From the NCBI GenBank assembly GCA_018676385.1, contig JABHEX010000143.1, forward strand, positions 1 to 14,168: 14,168 nucleotides of DNA, read 5' to 3'. Position numbers and translations under genes: made by a program. This DNA is from Akkermansiaceae bacterium (GTDB lineage: Bacteria > Verrucomicrobiota > Verrucomicrobiia > Verrucomicrobiales > Akkermansiaceae). A model generated the notes under the pieces. The model ran no database searches. It was not told the origin of the DNA and saw nothing but the letters and a program-made list of their open reading frames with translations. Below, piece after piece: positions 13,267 to 14,168 of this stretch (position 1 is the stretch's first letter; each line of letters begins with the position of its first letter).

Positions 13267-14168
13267 ATGCCTAAAATAAATGTGTCTGTTCCTGGATTAT
13301 CGCCTGATATTCACGAATTTGAATCAGATAAACAGACGATTACAGTTGGTCGCGCAACCAGCAACGATATTACCATCAGCTGTGAATCCGTCTCAACCAC
13401 ACATTGTCACATCGTAAAAACAGACGATGGATACACCGTTCACGACGATGACTCCACGAATGGCATCAAGCTGGACGGCAAAAAGCAGTCGACCATCAAA
13501 TTAACCGATGGCATAGAAATTCATATCGGTGACACATCAGTTGTGTTCAACACCAGCGAAGCAACCGCAGCCTCTGAGGACACATGCGCATCTTCCCCAG
13601 AAATTGATTCCGACGCTCCCAGTAAAAATAGTAAAAAATGCCTAACAGCCGTCATTCTGCTTGGGCTAATAGCCATCGCAGGAATTGCTATCATGCCATG
13701 GCTCGGTGAAATTGGGATGGCGAGTGAGAAAGCCACCACAACTGAGGGTAAGTGGCTAGGATTTCTCGGTGAATTCCACCCAGTTTTCCTACACCTCCCT
13801 ATTGGTGCTTTTTCACTTGTGTTGCTCATGGAGATTTGTCGAATCTTCACATTCGGAAAATACAAGCCCCAGACCACTCTAGCACTAGCATTCGCCTCAG
13901 GAACCGCGGTTTTTGCTGCAATATTTGGTTATTTTCTTTACCTTAGCGGAGAGTTCAACGGCGATCTCATCGAAGAACACAAGCGCGACGGCATTATATT
14001 CACCATTGTTCTCATAGTAACCTATCTTGCCAAATACGCTGCTGATGTCATGCCGCGTAAAGGTCTTCTCAAGCCCATCTATGGTATTGGCGTTATAGCT
14101 ACCACTGGCGCCATGATTTCTGCCGGACATCACGGTGGAGAGATCACTCACGGTGATCCGCTGAAAAA
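13267..14168 (+). CDS. FHA-domain membrane protein with a cytochrome-anchor-like (DUF2231-like) C-terminal region (partial)
   Basis: An uninterrupted frame of 300 codons that runs off the right edge. Residues 1-96 form a forkhead-associated domain, which binds phosphothreonine on partner proteins: GR at 28-29, then SxxH at 43-46 (SVSTTH) and the TNG turn at 64-66. All key loop residues are present, so it should be functional. A polar linker rich in Ser, Asp and Ala (about 97-123) is followed by a first membrane helix (about 125-145). Four more helices follow at about 170-192, 203-226, 242-258 and 268-286, with LGEFHPVFLHLPIGAF (167-182) and GHHGGEITHGDPL (287-299). These two motifs resemble the membrane module in front of planctomycete/verrucomicrobial cytochrome c domains (DUF2231-like), which may follow outside the window. 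The ATG at 13267 begins directly with the first FHA strand; no Shine-Dalgarno is seen. The FHA call is firm, the membrane-module call moderate, and the role unknown. Confidence 0.85.
   Translation, partial: MPKINVSVPGLSPDIHEFESDKQTITVGRATSNDITISCESVSTTHCHIVKTDDGYTVHDDDSTNGIKLDGKKQSTIKLTDGIEIHIGDTSVVFNTSEATAASEDTCASSPEIDSDAPSKNSKKCLTAVILLGLIAIAGIAIMPWLGEIGMASEKATTTEGKWLGFLGEFHPVFLHLPIGAFSLVLLMEICRIFTFGKYKPQTTLALAFASGTAVFAAIFGYFLYLSGEFNGDLIEEHKRDGIIFTIVLIVTYLAKYAADVMPRKGLLKPIYGIGVIATTGAMISAGHHGGEITHGDPLK

Noticed and set aside
13521..14151. Two minus-strand open frames (118 and 84 codons) at the right end
   Set aside because: They are antisense to the continuous FHA/membrane frame, which has clear motifs over the same region.

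Overview
The window looks like a chromosomal segment of a Gram-negative bacterium from the PVC superphylum, most likely Verrucomicrobiota; this placement is inference. Gram-negative envelope: there is a TonB-dependent outer-membrane receptor and a lipoprotein metal binder. PVC affinity: the metal-transport genes have the same order and the same permease-repressor fusion known from Chlamydia (YtgA, YtgB, YtgCR, YtgD). The right-end gene joins an FHA domain to a membrane module resembling those attached to planctomycete/verrucomicrobial cytochromes. Base composition is fairly uniform and no mobile elements, tRNA, rRNA or CRISPR arrays are visible. Clear Shine-Dalgarno sequences are nearly absent; the one good example is AAGGAG at 7419-7424.

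Layout. (1) 1-3471, minus strand: the 2-oxoglutarate dehydrogenase operon. sucA (E1) is followed after 40 bp by the N-terminal half of sucB (E2), which has two tandem lipoyl domains and runs off the left edge. (2) 3632-4564, plus strand: a lone ABC-2-type transporter ATPase (NatA/GldA-like) with no permease beside it, then a 292-bp intergenic stretch. (3) 4857-6401, minus: purH, the last two steps of IMP synthesis. (4) 6449-12956, minus: a metal-uptake cluster. In transcription order it is a TonB-dependent receptor, a TroA/YtgA-type binding lipoprotein, an ATPase, a permease fused to a DtxR/MntR-type metalloregulator, and a second permease; purH follows 47 bp later. The ATPase/fusion and fusion/permease junctions are both 4-bp ATGA overlaps, so these genes are surely one translationally coupled unit. 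(5) 12957-13266: a control region with a perfect 20-bp palindrome (13109-13128) and a nearby partial half-site copy. (6) 13267-14168, plus: an FHA-domain membrane protein, cut by the right edge.

How it may work. The receptor would bring a metal or metal chelate across the outer membrane. The lipoprotein would hand the ion to the inner-membrane ABC transporter. The DtxR-like tail on the permease could sense the imported metal. The palindrome at the head of the cluster, TTAGCC facing GGCTAA, has the shape of a DtxR/MntR-family operator, so the fused or released regulator may close the loop by repressing its own uptake genes. The protein families and overlaps are read from the sequence, the fusion's cleavage is known only for Chlamydia, and the operator assignment is inference.
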